Shown here in pieces: positions 16,861 to 25,512 of a DNA stretch of 64,000 nucleotides. The notes beneath the pieces were generated by a model that saw nothing but the letters and a program-made list of their open reading frames with translations, ran no database searches and had not been told where the DNA came from. Location of the stretch: contig NZ_BCQT01000009.1 of the NCBI RefSeq assembly GCF_001552215.1, positions 434,001-498,000 of the forward strand. Direction: 5' to 3'. A program made the position numbers and the translations under genes. Origin of the DNA: Actinomadura macra NBRC 14102. GTDB lineage: Bacteria > Actinomycetota > Actinomycetes > Streptosporangiales > Streptosporangiaceae. The stretch's first letter is position 1, and the number at the start of each line of letters is the position of its first letter.

Positions 16861-18339
16861 ATGAGCGACCAGCAGGCGGACGTGATCGTGGTCGGCGCGG
16901 GCTCGGCCGGCTCGGTCGTCGCGCGGCGGTTGGCGGACGCCGGTCACAAGGTGCTGGTCGTCGAGGCCGGGCCGTACCGCGACGTCCCGGCGGTGGACGA
17001 TCCGGCGCGCATGCACGAGCTCTGGGACTCGCCCCTGGACTGGGGGTACCGCACCGTTCCCCAGTCTCACGCGCAGGACCGGACGCTGCACCTGCCGCGC
17101 GGCCGCGTCGTCGGCGGGTCGCATGCCCTCAACGCCATGATCTGGGTCCGGGGCAATCCGGCCGACTACGATCACTGGGCGTCGCTCGGCAACCCCGGCT
17201 GGTCCTGGCGGGACGTGCGGCCGCTCTTCGAGAGGATCGACGGGCTCGGGACGGACGAACCCGGGACGCTCGACATCCTCGCGGGCTTCAAGGCGGACCC
17301 GGTCCAGTGCTCGATCGTGGAGGCGGCGCAGCAGGCGGGGCTGCCGTTCAACCCCGACTACAACGGCACCGTCCAGGACGGCGTGTCGTTCATGCAGTTC
17401 ACCATTCGTGACCACCAGCGGCTCACGACGGCCCGCGCGTACCTGGCGCCGGTGCTGGAGCGCGGGGTGACGCTCGTCCCGGACGTGCAGGTCAGGCGGC
17501 TGCTGTTGGAGGGGCGTCGGTGCGTGGGCGTCGAGTGGGACCGCGACGGGGTGGTGGAGAGCGCGCGCGCCGACCTGGTGGTGTTGTGCGCGGGCGCCAT
17601 CGGGTCGCCGGCGCTGCTGCTGCGCTCGGGGATCGGGGATGCCGACGCGCTCGGCGGCGACGCCATCCATCTGCCGGGGGTGGGCCGCAATCTCCAGGAC
17701 CACTGGCTGGTGCCGGTGATCGCCTCGACGAACCGTCCGCCCACCCTGTCGCGGGGCCTGCCCCACACCCAGAGCCACCTGTTCTGGCGGAGCCGGCCCG
17801 AGCTGCCGGTGCCCGACCTTCAGCCGCTGCACTTCGGCGTGCCGCTCTACGAACCGTGGATGGACGGTCCCCCGCACGGTTTCTCGCTCATGGCCGGGCT
17901 GGTACGGCCGGAGTCCACGGGCGAGATCCGGCTGTCCGGCCGCTCCCCGGAGAGCGAGCCGCTGATCGACCCGCGGGTGCTGTCCCATGAGGCCGATCTC
18001 GACGCGCTGTGCGCGGCCGTCCGGCTGTGCCAGGAGATCGTGGCGGGGACGGCACTGCAGAACGCGTGGGGCGCACGGGAGCTCTACCCCGGACCGCTGG
18101 CCGCGACGGACGAGGGTCTACGCGACTACGTCCGGCGGACCGTGCTCACGTACCACCATCAGGCCGGCACCTGCAAGATGGGCGTCGATGACGACGCGGT
18201 GGTCGACCCGGAGCTGCGCGTCCACGGTGTGGACGGGCTGCGGGTCGCGGACGCCTCGATCATGCCCACGGTGACGACCGGCAACACCAACGCGCCGGCG
18301 ATCATGATCGGGGAGAAGGCCGCGGAGCTCCTCGGCTGA
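16861..18339 (+). CDS. GMC-family FAD oxidoreductase (choline dehydrogenase-like)
   Basis: A 492-residue flavoprotein. The N-terminal FAD motif is VIVVGAGSAGSVVARRL, followed by LPRGRVVGGSHALNAMIWVRG (GMC signature 1), VVLCAGAIGSPALLLRSGIG (signature 2), and the C-terminal TYHHQAGTCKMG and RVADASIMPTVTTGNTNAPAIMIGEKAA, which carry the catalytic His and the FAD-contacting tail. It oxidises a primary alcohol to an aldehyde, passing electrons to a dye, quinone or oxygen. The ATG follows GGGAGGCCCTTGG. It is divergent from the SnoaL-AraC-ALDH group and likely supplies the aldehyde for that dehydrogenase. Confidence 0.92.
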   Translation: MSDQQADVIVVGAGSAGSVVARRLADAGHKVLVVEAGPYRDVPAVDDPARMHELWDSPLDWGYRTVPQSHAQDRTLHLPRGRVVGGSHALNAMIWVRGNPADYDHWASLGNPGWSWRDVRPLFERIDGLGTDEPGTLDILAGFKADPVQCSIVEAAQQAGLPFNPDYNGTVQDGVSFMQFTIRDHQRLTTARAYLAPVLERGVTLVPDVQVRRLLLEGRRCVGVEWDRDGVVESARADLVVLCAGAIGSPALLLRSGIGDADALGGDAIHLPGVGRNLQDHWLVPVIASTNRPPTLSRGLPHTQSHLFWRSRPELPVPDLQPLHFGVPLYEPWMDGPPHGFSLMAGLVRPESTGEIRLSGRSPESEPLIDPRVLSHEADLDALCAAVRLCQEIVAGTALQNAWGARELYPGPLAATDEGLRDYVRRTVLTYHHQAGTCKMGVDDDAVVDPELRVHGVDGLRVADASIMPTVTTGNTNAPAIMIGEKAAELLG

Positions 18340-18349
18340 GGCCCGCCGC

Positions 18350-19543
18350 CTAGGAGACGGGGGTGATCTTGGAGAGGGCGGCGGCCAGCCGGTCGGGGGC
18401 GCGGTGGCCCCCCGGGTCGGTGATGTTGCCCAGGATCTTGATCGCGACGCGCATCAGGGCGGGGTGGGACAGGCCGTGCCGGGTCGCCAGCCGCATGACG
18501 TGCGGATGCTCGACGGCCCGCGCGAAGGCGCGGCCGAGCGTGAAGTGGCCGCCGTTCGCGGTCTTGAGCGCGGCCGGGTAGCGCTGGAAGGCCCGCTCGC
18601 GCTGCCCGGCGGTCGGGCGCGCCAGAGCGGTCTCGATCGTCTCGGCGGCCAGCCGCGCCGCCTCCAGGGCGTAGGCGATGCCCTCGCCGCTGGACGGGTT
18701 GACCATGCCGCCGGAGTCGCCCACCAGCACCAGGCCGGGGACGTAGTGCGGCTGGCGGCTGAAGCCCATGGGCAGCGCCGCGCCCCGGACGGGCGTCGTC
18801 GCGTTCTCCTCGGTGAGACCCCACTCGGGCGGGAGCGTCGTCAGCCAGCGGCTGAGAAGCCGCCGGTAGTCGGCGTGGGGTGTCCGGAGGAGGGCGACAC
18901 CGACGTTGCACGTGCCGTCCCCCATCCCGAAGACCCAGCCGTAGCCGGCGGGGGCCGGGTCGAGCCACACCCCCAGGAGGTCGTCGTCGTGGCGGGGGCT
19001 GCGGTAGTAGCGGCGGGCCGCGACGCCGATCGGACGGTCGCGGCGCGGGTACAGGCCGAGCGCCACCGACAGCCGGGACGACGCGCCGTCCGCGGCGACG
19101 ACCAGCCGGGCGTGCTGCTCCCCTGCCGCGGTGGTGACGCCCACGACCTGGCCCGCCCGGTTCAGGAGGGGCCCGGTGACCTTGGTGCCCTCCTGGAGCG
19201 TGGCGCCGGCCTTCACCGCCCGCCGGACGAGCAGCTCGTCGAGGTCGCGGCGGGTCCTGGTCAGGCCGTAGGAGGGGAGCGAGCCGTCCGGCCAGGGGAT
19301 CTCCAGGCGGCGGCCAGCGCCGACCAGCCGGAGGCCGGACGTGCGGAACCAGCCCGGCTCCTCGACGTCCACGCCCAGCGTCACCAGTTCCTGGACGGCT
19401 CGCGGCGTGAGGCCGTCCCCGCAGACCTTCTCGCGGGGGAACGCCGTCTTCTCCAAGATCAGCACGTCCAGGCCGGAGCGCGCGAGATGACAAGCCACGG
19501 CGGAGCCCGCCGGCCCCGCGCCCACCACGATGACGTCCGTCAT
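18350..19543 (-). CDS. Geranylgeranyl reductase-family FAD-dependent oxidoreductase
   Basis: A 397-residue flavoprotein with DVIVVGAGPAGSAVACHLA at the N-terminus, KVCGDGLTPRAVQEL (the CGDG segment typical of geranylgeranyl reductases), VVAADGASSRLS, and VLVGDSGGMVNPSSGEGIAYALEAARLAAETI near residue 280. Such enzymes saturate isoprenoid side chains, for instance on menaquinone (MenJ type) or archaeal-like lipids. The ATG at 19543 matches the family N-terminus; its ribosome site is weak. It converges on the GMC gene with 10 bases between. Confidence 0.88.
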   Translation of the reverse strand: MTDVIVVGAGPAGSAVACHLARSGLDVLILEKTAFPREKVCGDGLTPRAVQELVTLGVDVEEPGWFRTSGLRLVGAGRRLEIPWPDGSLPSYGLTRTRRDLDELLVRRAVKAGATLQEGTKVTGPLLNRAGQVVGVTTAAGEQHARLVVAADGASSRLSVALGLYPRRDRPIGVAARRYYRSPRHDDDLLGVWLDPAPAGYGWVFGMGDGTCNVGVALLRTPHADYRRLLSRWLTTLPPEWGLTEENATTPVRGAALPMGFSRQPHYVPGLVLVGDSGGMVNPSSGEGIAYALEAARLAAETIETALARPTAGQRERAFQRYPAALKTANGGHFTLGRAFARAVEHPHVMRLATRHGLSHPALMRVAIKILGNITDPGGHRAPDRLAAALSKITPVS

Positions 19544-19580
19544 GGACCCATGGTGCCCAGGCGGACGGTTCCGAACCTCG

Positions 19581-20237
19581 TCAGCGCAGGGCCGCCTGCC
19601 GCAGGTGCCGGTTGAACCACTCGGCGGCCTGCATGGTGACCTCCTCCAGCGCGCCCGGCTCCTCGAACAGGTGGGTCGCACCGGAGATCACGTGGAGTTC
19701 GGCGCGGCCGTCCAGCCGTCGCCTGGCCTGCTCGTTCAGTTCCAGTACCTCGGTGTCGCGCCCGCCCACGATGAGCAGGACCGGCGCCCGCACCCGCGCC
19801 AGGGAAGGGCCCGCCAGATCCGGCCGCCCGCCTCGGGAGACGACGGCCGCGACGCCCGGACGCGCCGCCGCCGCTGCCAGCGCGGCGGCGGCACCGGTGC
19901 TCGCGCCGAACAGGCCCAGTGGGAGGCCCGCGGTGCGCGGCGCGGACTCCAGGCCCTCCGACAGCCGGTCGATCGTGCCGATGAGGCGCATGGTCAGCAG
20001 TTCGATGTCGAAGCGCAGCGTCGCGGTCAGCGAGTCGAGCTGATCCTCGTGCTCGGTGAGCAGGTCCAGCAGGAGAGTCCCGATGCCCGCCGCGTTCAGT
20101 CCCTCCGCCACGGCGCGGTTGCGGGGGCTGTGCCGGGAGCTCCCGCTCCCGTGGGCGAAGACCACGATGCCGGTGGGCTCATCCGGTATGGCCAGGTCAC
20201 CGGTGAGCACGGCGTCGGCCAGCGCGATCCTGATCAT
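19581..20237 (-). CDS. Dienelactone hydrolase-like alpha/beta hydrolase
   Basis: A 218-residue alpha/beta hydrolase. HGSGSSRHSPRN follows the first core strands (oxyanion region), the nucleophile elbow is GLFGASTGAAAAL, the acid is in VLLIVGGRDTEVLEL, and the His in SGATHLFEEPG. In many actinobacteria this domain is fused behind a phosphoribosyltransferase; here it stands alone. Its start overlaps the stop of the CBS gene by 4 bases (ATGA), so the two are coupled, a combination seen in dormancy or stress regulons. Substrate unknown. Confidence 0.85.
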   Translation of the reverse strand: MIRIALADAVLTGDLAIPDEPTGIVVFAHGSGSSRHSPRNRAVAEGLNAAGIGTLLLDLLTEHEDQLDSLTATLRFDIELLTMRLIGTIDRLSEGLESAPRTAGLPLGLFGASTGAAAALAAAAARPGVAAVVSRGGRPDLAGPSLARVRAPVLLIVGGRDTEVLELNEQARRRLDGRAELHVISGATHLFEEPGALEEVTMQAAEWFNRHLRQAALR

Positions 20238-20653
20238 ATGTTCGGCGGCTCGGCGCTGATGTCGGCGAGGGCCGAGCGCTCGTCGCGCTGGACGGCCAGA
20301 TCCCCGATGGACACCATCCCGATGGGCCGGTCGCCGTCCACGACGGGCACCCGCCGGACCGCGTGGCGGCGCATCAGCGTCACCGCGGCCTCGGCGTCCT
20401 CGTCCGGCGCGACGGTCACCACGTTGGTGCTGCAGATATCGGCGACCGCGGTGCCGGCCATGTCCCGCTCGACGGCCACGGCGCGTACCACGATGTCGCG
20501 ATCGGTGACCAGCCCCCGTAGCCGTCCCTCATGCACCACGAGCACGTCGCCGATGCCGTGCCGGCGCATGAGGTCCCCGACCCTGACCAGGTTCGTGTCC
20601 GGGGACACCGCCACGGGCACCGGCGTCATCACTTCGTTCACCTTCTGGGCCAT
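20234..20653 (-). CDS. CBS-domain-pair protein
   Basis: A 139-residue protein made of two CBS motifs (a Bateman module). Each has the usual RVGDLMRRHGIGDVLVVHE and ALMRRHAVRRVPVVDGD type segments followed by GLVTDRDIV or GMVSIGDLA. Such small proteins bind adenine nucleotides or S-adenosylmethionine and act as energy sensors (compare the hypoxic response protein group of Mycobacterium). GGGGAGG precedes the ATG. It is coupled to the downstream hydrolase. Confidence 0.9.
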   Translation of the reverse strand: MAQKVNEVMTPVPVAVSPDTNLVRVGDLMRRHGIGDVLVVHEGRLRGLVTDRDIVVRAVAVERDMAGTAVADICSTNVVTVAPDEDAEAAVTLMRRHAVRRVPVVDGDRPIGMVSIGDLAVQRDERSALADISAEPPNI

Positions 20654-20703
20654 GAGCGAGCCTCCCCTCAGGGGCTCGCGTACCCACCGGCCAGGCGGAT
20701 ATG

Positions 20704-21624
20704 TCAGCCGGGCTGCTCGGGACCGTCCTGCTCGGCGAGGAACCGCTCGAACTGCGCGCCGAGCTCCTCCGCGGTCGGCATGTCCTGCGATTCGGCGAGC
20801 AGGCTGTCGCGCTCGGCGGCGCCGGCGAACGCGTCGTACTGCTGTTCCAGCGCCCGGACGACCTTCTCGACCTCGTCGTTGCCGTCCACCTGCTCGGCGA
20901 TGTCTGCGTCGGTGCGGGCGGCGGCCTCGCGGAGCCGCTCGTCGGGCAGTTCCAGGCCGGTGGCGTCGACGATCGCCTCCAGCGCGGCCACGGCCGCGGC
21001 CGGGTAGGCGGACTGCGCGAGGTAGTGCGGGACGTGGACGGCGAGGCCCAGCGCGTCGTGCCCGGCCTCCCCGAGTCGCAGCTCCAGCAGCCCCGCCGCG
21101 CTGCCCGGCACCTGCACCTTGTCGAACCAGGAGTTGCGCGTGACCAGCTCCGGCCGCGTGGCGTGCGAGGTCATCCCCACCGGCCGCGTGTGCGGCACTC
21201 CCATCGGAATGCCGTGGAACCCGACGACCAATCCGACGCCGAGCCGCTCCACCAGGTGCAGGACGGACGCGGTGAACCCCTCCCAGAGCCGGTCGGGTTC
21301 CGGTCCCGACAGGAACAGGAACGGGCTGGCCGCCTCGTCCTCGACGAGCCGGACCACCAGCTCGGGCGCGTCGTAGGACGCCCAGTGATCGCGGTCGAAC
21401 GTCATGCTGGGGCGGCGCGCACGGTAGTCGATCAGCGAGTCGACGTCGAAGCGGGCGACGACACGATGCTCCAGCGCCTCAAGGAGATGCTCACGGACGA
21501 GCTGCCCCGTGGATCCCGCGTCGACGAAACCGTCGAGGCTGTGCAGCAGCACCGGCCCGGTCATCTCCGGCAGGTCGGTGTCCAGCTCGTACAGATCCTC
21601 AGGGTTAAGCAACGTCTCCCCCAC
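20704..21624 (-). CDS. PAC2-family protein (proteasome assembly chaperone-like)
   Basis: A 306-residue PAC2-family protein. Typical features are VLLHSLDGFVDAG near residue 25, YDAPELVVRLVEDE, FLFLSGPEPDRLWEGF, VVGFHGIPMGVPHTRPVGMTSHA and VQVPGSAAGLLELRLGEAGHDALGLAVHVPHYLA, then a helical acidic tail. The family is conserved in actinobacteria that own proteasomes, where the exact role is unsettled. The GTG at 21624 has a poor ribosome site, but the N-terminus MGETLLNPEDLYEL fits the family. No proteasome genes are in the window. Confidence 0.87.
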   Translation of the reverse strand: MGETLLNPEDLYELDTDLPEMTGPVLLHSLDGFVDAGSTGQLVREHLLEALEHRVVARFDVDSLIDYRARRPSMTFDRDHWASYDAPELVVRLVEDEAASPFLFLSGPEPDRLWEGFTASVLHLVERLGVGLVVGFHGIPMGVPHTRPVGMTSHATRPELVTRNSWFDKVQVPGSAAGLLELRLGEAGHDALGLAVHVPHYLAQSAYPAAAVAALEAIVDATGLELPDERLREAAARTDADIAEQVDGNDEVEKVVRALEQQYDAFAGAAERDSLLAESQDMPTAEELGAQFERFLAEQDGPEQPG

Positions 21625-21685
21625 ATTGATTCACGGCAGTGCCGTTGACTTTACCGGGGTGACGACCACCCGAACCCGCTGGAGC

Positions 21686-21868
21686 TCAGGTCTGGGCCAG
21701 GAGGGGGACGGAGAGGAGGATCAGGCTGACGGCGATCAGGAGGGGCGCGGTGGATCTGCCGGAGTCGACACCGGGGACGCCGGCCGGAGGATGCCGGACC
21801 AGCGTCCTGACAAACCACCCGAACAGCAGCAGCGCGGCGACGTCCATCACCACGGCGAGCCAGGTCAC
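21686..21868 (-). CDS. Small membrane protein, two transmembrane helices
   Basis: A 60-residue protein starting at the GTG at 21868, which has GGAGGATAGTGGC upstream. Hydrophobic helices lie at about 2-18 (TWLAVVMDVAALLLFGWF) and 41-58 (APLLIAVSLILLSVPLLA). No known family recognised; the strong ribosome site and coding-like composition support it as real. It lies upstream of the PAC2 gene on the same strand. Confidence 0.65.
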   Translation of the reverse strand: MTWLAVVMDVAALLLFGWFVRTLVRHPPAGVPGVDSGRSTAPLLIAVSLILLSVPLLAQT

Positions 21869-21990
21869 GCCACTATCCTCCCTCGGTCGTGACCACATTA
21901 GGCCAGCGACCGGCGCCTATCGGGGACCCGCGGTGAAGGCCGTGGCGCATACGCGACAGAATCAGGTTCGGCTACGCGAAAGGGGTTCTC

Positions 21991-23169
21991 ATGACCGCCG
22001 ACCGCCCGTACGACATCGTCTTGTTCGGCGCCACCGGCTTCGCCGGCGGGCTGACCGCCGAATACCTCGCCGGGCACGCCGACCCGGGGACGCGGTGGGC
22101 GCTGGCCGGGCGCAACCAGGCCACACTCACGGAGGTCCGTGATCGGGTCGCCGCCGTGAACCCCGCGTGCGCCGACCTGCCGCTGCTGCACGCCGACACC
22201 GCCGACACCGCCTCGATCGAGGAGATCGCGGGGGCGGCGCGGGTGGTCATCACCACGGTCGGGCCCTACGCGCAGCACGGTGAGCCCCTCGTGGCCGCGT
22301 GTGCGCGCGCCGGGACGGACTATGTCGACCTCGCCGGCGAGCCCACCTTTATCGACCGTATGTATCTGAAGTATCACGAGGAGGCCACCCGCAGCGGCGC
22401 CCGGATCGTCCACGCCTGCGGCTTCGACTCGATCCCGGCCGACCTCGGCGTCTATTTCACCGTCAAACAGTTGCCCGAGGACGTCCCCCTCCACGTGGAG
22501 GGCTTCCTGCGCGTGCACGGCGACGTGTCCGGCGGCACCCTGCACTCGGCCATCGGCATCTTCGCGGACGTGCCCGGCATGATGAGCGCCGAGCGGGAAC
22601 GCCGGAGGGTGGAGGGACGGCCCGCCGGACGGCGCGTGCGCATCTCGCGGCGGCCCGCCCCGAAGACGCGCGTCGGGGACGGCTGGACCCTCCCGCTGCC
22701 CGTGCTCGACCCGCAGATCGTCGCCCGCTCCGCCGCCGCGCTCGACCGGTACGGCCCGGACTTCTGCTACGGGCATTACCTCGCCGTCCGGCGGCTGGCC
22801 GGCGCGGTGGGACTGGCAGCGGGCGCGGGGGCGCTCTTCACCCTGGCCCAGTTGCCGCCCGCCCGTGCTCTCCTGCTGCGGTTCCGCGCACCCGGCGAGG
22901 GCCCCTCCGCCGAGCGGCGGGCCCGCAACTGGTTCAGCCTGACGTTCGCCGGGGAGGGCGGCGGCAGGCGGGTCGTCACCGAGGTCGCGGGCGGCGACCC
23001 CGGTTACACCGAGACGGCCAGGATGCTCGGCGAGTCCGCGCTGTGCCTCGCCCACGACGACCTGCCCGAGACGGCCGGGCAGGTGACCACGGCCGCCGCG
23101 ATGGGCGACGCGCTCATCGACCGGCTGGTCAAGGCGGGACTCACCTTCCGTGTCCTCGACGCGGGCTGA
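21991..23169 (+). CDS. Saccharopine dehydrogenase-like / trans-acting enoyl reductase family protein
   Basis: A 392-residue Rossmann protein. The N-terminus YDIVLFGATGFAGGLTAEYL binds the dinucleotide; VVITTVGPYAQHGEPLVAACARAGTDYVDLAGE and HACGFDSIPADLGVYF are characteristic of the saccharopine-dehydrogenase-like group that includes the mycobacterial trans-acting enoyl reductase used in phthiocerol/glycolipid synthesis. A hydrophobic stretch near 270-290 could be membrane-associated. GAAAGGGGTTCTC precedes the ATG. The true substrate is unknown; lysine metabolism is unlikely for this subgroup. Confidence 0.85.
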   Translation: MTADRPYDIVLFGATGFAGGLTAEYLAGHADPGTRWALAGRNQATLTEVRDRVAAVNPACADLPLLHADTADTASIEEIAGAARVVITTVGPYAQHGEPLVAACARAGTDYVDLAGEPTFIDRMYLKYHEEATRSGARIVHACGFDSIPADLGVYFTVKQLPEDVPLHVEGFLRVHGDVSGGTLHSAIGIFADVPGMMSAERERRRVEGRPAGRRVRISRRPAPKTRVGDGWTLPLPVLDPQIVARSAAALDRYGPDFCYGHYLAVRRLAGAVGLAAGAGALFTLAQLPPARALLLRFRAPGEGPSAERRARNWFSLTFAGEGGGRRVVTEVAGGDPGYTETARMLGESALCLAHDDLPETAGQVTTAAAMGDALIDRLVKAGLTFRVLDAG

Positions 23170-23172
23170 CCG

Positions 23173-23217
23173 TCTGGCCCGTCCGATCCCTCTGGTCCGT
23201 CTGGTCCGTCTGGCCCG
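23173..23217. repeat. Short 9-bp tandem-like repeats between convergent genes
   Basis: TCTGGTCCG occurs at 23191-23199 and 23200-23208, with variants TCTGGCCCG at 23209-23217 and 23173-23181. The array fills the gap between two converging genes and is probably slippage-derived. Confidence 0.6.
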
Positions 23218-23222
23218 CCGGG

Positions 23223-24665
23223 TCAGATGGCCTTGCCGGGGTTCAGCAGACCGGCCGGGTCGAGGGCGTGCTTGATCTGCCGGTGGACGGCCAGGGTGTC
23301 GGGCTCGAGCTCGCCGTCCAGCCAGGGCCGCTTCAGCACGCCGACTCCGTGCTCGCCGGTCAGCGTGCCGCCCAGCTCGATCGCGGCGGAGAACACCTCG
23401 TCCGCCGCGGCCTGGACGGGCGGGGGCGGCCCGGCCCGTCCCCGGTCGAACACGAACAGCGGATGCAGGTTGCCGTCGCCGGCGTGCGCGACCGTCAGGA
23501 TCCGCACGCCGTGCCGCTCCGCCGCCCGCTCGATCCGCCCGATCATCTCCGGGAGCCGGGAGCGGGGCACGCACACGTCCTCGACCAGGCAGTTCCCGAG
23601 CCGTTCGGCGGCGGGGTAGGCCAGCCGCCGGACGTCCAGCAGCGCGGCGGACTCGGCCTCGTCCGTGGACGCCGCCGCGAACTCCGCGCCCGCCTCCTCG
23701 CACCACCGCAGCAGCTCGCCTGCCGGGCACTCGGGCCCGTCGGTCTGCGCGAGGATCACGGCCGCCGTCGCGGTGTCCAGGTCGATGCCGCGCCACTCGT
23801 CGATCGCCCGCAGCGTCGCCCGGTCGATCAGCTCCAGCAGGCTGGGCCGCAGGCCCGCACCCATGATCAGGGACGCCGCCCGGCCGGCCGCGGCGAGCGT
23901 CCCGAACGTCGCGAGGACGGTCGAGGGCGGCTCGGCGGGCGCCGGCCGCAGCCGCACGGTCGCCGACGTGATCACCCCGAGCGTCCCCTCCGATCCGACG
24001 AACAGGCCGGTGAGGTCGTAGCCGGTGACGCCCTTGACCGTCCTGCCGCCGGTACGCACGATCCGCCCGTCGGCGAGGACGACCTCCAGCCCGAGCGCGG
24101 AGTCGCGGGTCACGCCGTACTTCACGCAGCGCAGCCCGCCCGCGTTCGTCGCCAGGTTGCCGCCGATCGTGGAGATCTCGTGGCTGGACGGGTCGGGCGC
24201 GTACATCAACCCGTGCACGCGGGCGGCCCGGTCGAGGTCGGCGGTGATGACGCCCGGCTCGACCACGGCGAGCTGGTCCTGCGGGGCGATCTCGCGGATC
24301 GCGGTCATCCTCGCCAGCGACAGGACGACGCATCCGTCCACGGCGGTGGCGCCGCCGGCCAGCCCCGTGCCGGCGCCGCGCGGGACGACCGGCACCCGGT
24401 GTTCGGACGCCCACGTCATCACGGTGACCACGTCGCCGGTGTCGCGGGCGAGCACCACGGCGATCGGGGTGCCGGGCGCGGCGTAGGTCTGGTCACGCGT
24501 GTAGGCGTCCATCGCGTCGGGGTCGGAGATGACGCGGCCCGGTGGGAGCCGCGCGCTCAGCCCGCCGACATCCGGCCCGCCCCTGCCCGACTCGGCCGTG
24601 CCCGGTTCGCCCGCAATCGACTCGACCGTGTTCGACTTGCCCGTGTTCGACTTGCCCGCGTTCAC
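23223..24665 (-). CDS. FAD-linked 2-hydroxy-acid oxidase/dehydrogenase, GlcD family
   Basis: A 480-residue PCMH-type flavoprotein. VPVVPRGAGTGLAGGATAVDG and EISTIGGNLATNAGGLRCVKYGVT bind FAD, followed by GYDLTGLFVGSEGTLGVIT; the C-terminal domain has TVAHAGDGNLHPLF and LTGEHGVGVLKRPWL. The family oxidises glycolate, D-lactate or similar 2-hydroxy acids. The GTG at 24665 overlaps the stop of the FAH gene (GTGA), so the two are coupled. The first 40 residues are low complexity and derive from 15-bp repeats. It is the third gene of the GH114-FAH-oxidase operon headed by an IclR-type site at 26568-26582, so it may oxidise a 2-hydroxy acid released by the FAH enzyme. Confidence 0.9.
   Translation of the reverse strand: MNAGKSNTGKSNTVESIAGEPGTAESGRGGPDVGGLSARLPPGRVISDPDAMDAYTRDQTYAAPGTPIAVVLARDTGDVVTVMTWASEHRVPVVPRGAGTGLAGGATAVDGCVVLSLARMTAIREIAPQDQLAVVEPGVITADLDRAARVHGLMYAPDPSSHEISTIGGNLATNAGGLRCVKYGVTRDSALGLEVVLADGRIVRTGGRTVKGVTGYDLTGLFVGSEGTLGVITSATVRLRPAPAEPPSTVLATFGTLAAAGRAASLIMGAGLRPSLLELIDRATLRAIDEWRGIDLDTATAAVILAQTDGPECPAGELLRWCEEAGAEFAAASTDEAESAALLDVRRLAYPAAERLGNCLVEDVCVPRSRLPEMIGRIERAAERHGVRILTVAHAGDGNLHPLFVFDRGRAGPPPPVQAAADEVFSAAIELGGTLTGEHGVGVLKRPWLDGELEPDTLAVHRQIKHALDPAGLLNPGKAI
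24628..24657. repeat. 15-bp direct repeat at the 5' end of the glcD-like gene
   Basis: GTGTTCGACTTGCCC is present twice in tandem (24628-24642 and 24643-24657), with degenerate copies further inside. On the coding strand it encodes the repeated GKSNT segments of the oxidase N-terminus. Confidence 0.8.
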
Positions 24666-25486
24666 CCGGCGCACCGGTTGCGCAGGACGCCGAGGCCCTC
24701 GATCTCCGTCTCCACGAGGTCCCCGGAACGCAGCCGGACCGGCGGCGTGCGGCTGTCGCCGATCCCCGAGGGCGTCCCGGTGAGGATCACATCGCCCGGG
24801 TCGAGCGTCACGATGCCGCTGATGTAGGAGACGATCTCCTCCGGCGGGAACAGCATGTCCGACGTCCGGCCGCGCTGCATGACCTCGCCGTCGACCGTGC
24901 AGGAGATCTCCAGGTCGGCGGCGTCGCCCACCTCGTCGCCGGTGACGAGTGCGGGGCCGAGCGGGGTCGTGGAGTCGAACGTCTTCCCCTGGAGCCACTG
25001 CGTGGTCCGGCGCTGGAAGTCGCGGGCGCTGACGTCGTTGGCGACGGTGAAGCCGGCGATCGCGGCACGGGCCTCGGCGCCGCCGGCGCGGGTGGCGGTC
25101 CGTCCGATGACGACGGCCAGCTCGGCCTCCCAGTCCATCGCGGTGGACCCGGCCGGCAGGGCGATCGGGTCGGCCGCGCCGATCAGCGAGCGGGCGAACT
25201 TCGCGAACAGGGTCGGGTGCTCGGGGGTGTCGTGGCCGGTCTCGGCGATGTGCTGCTTGTAGTTGAGACCCACGCAGATGATCTTGCTGGGGCGGGTGAC
25301 CACCGGCGCGAGGTCGAGGCCGGCGAGCGGAACGGCTCGTCCGGCGGAGGTGGCGGCCCGGTCGCGCCAGTCGGCGCCCGCGGCGAGCAGGGAGCCCACG
25401 TCCGGCGCGTCCAGCGGGGTGACGTTCGTGCCGTCGAGTCGCCCGGCGCGGGTGCCGTCCTCGGTGCGGTAGGTCAGGAGTTGCAT
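24662..25486 (-). CDS. FAH-family hydrolase (2,4-diketo-3-deoxy sugar acid hydrolase-like)
   Basis: A 274-residue FAH-fold enzyme. IICVGLNYKQHIAETG (69-84) is the family signature; MDWEAELAVVIG (117-128) gives metal glutamates 120 and 122, and ANDVSARDFQRR (149-160) the metal Asp; LQGKTFDSTTPLGP and LTGTPSGIG complete the pattern. The closest described types are ureidoglycolate-lyase-like proteins and the 2,4-diketo-3-deoxy-L-fuconate hydrolase of non-phosphorylating sugar oxidation, which release pyruvate plus a 2-hydroxy acid. Lying between a glycoside hydrolase (26-base gap) and a 2-hydroxy-acid oxidase (overlap), that role fits, but is inferred. Confidence 0.88.
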   Translation of the reverse strand: MQLLTYRTEDGTRAGRLDGTNVTPLDAPDVGSLLAAGADWRDRAATSAGRAVPLAGLDLAPVVTRPSKIICVGLNYKQHIAETGHDTPEHPTLFAKFARSLIGAADPIALPAGSTAMDWEAELAVVIGRTATRAGGAEARAAIAGFTVANDVSARDFQRRTTQWLQGKTFDSTTPLGPALVTGDEVGDAADLEISCTVDGEVMQRGRTSDMLFPPEEIVSYISGIVTLDPGDVILTGTPSGIGDSRTPPVRLRSGDLVETEIEGLGVLRNRCAG

Positions 25487-25512
25487 GCGTGCTCTCTCGA
25501 TCGTCCCCGCCG

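Noticed and set aside
16252-17988. A single long minus-strand frame covering the SnoaL region and most of the GMC gene
   Set aside because: Only its last 130 codons match a family (SnoaL-like) and have a ribosome site; the rest is antisense to the GMC oxidoreductase.
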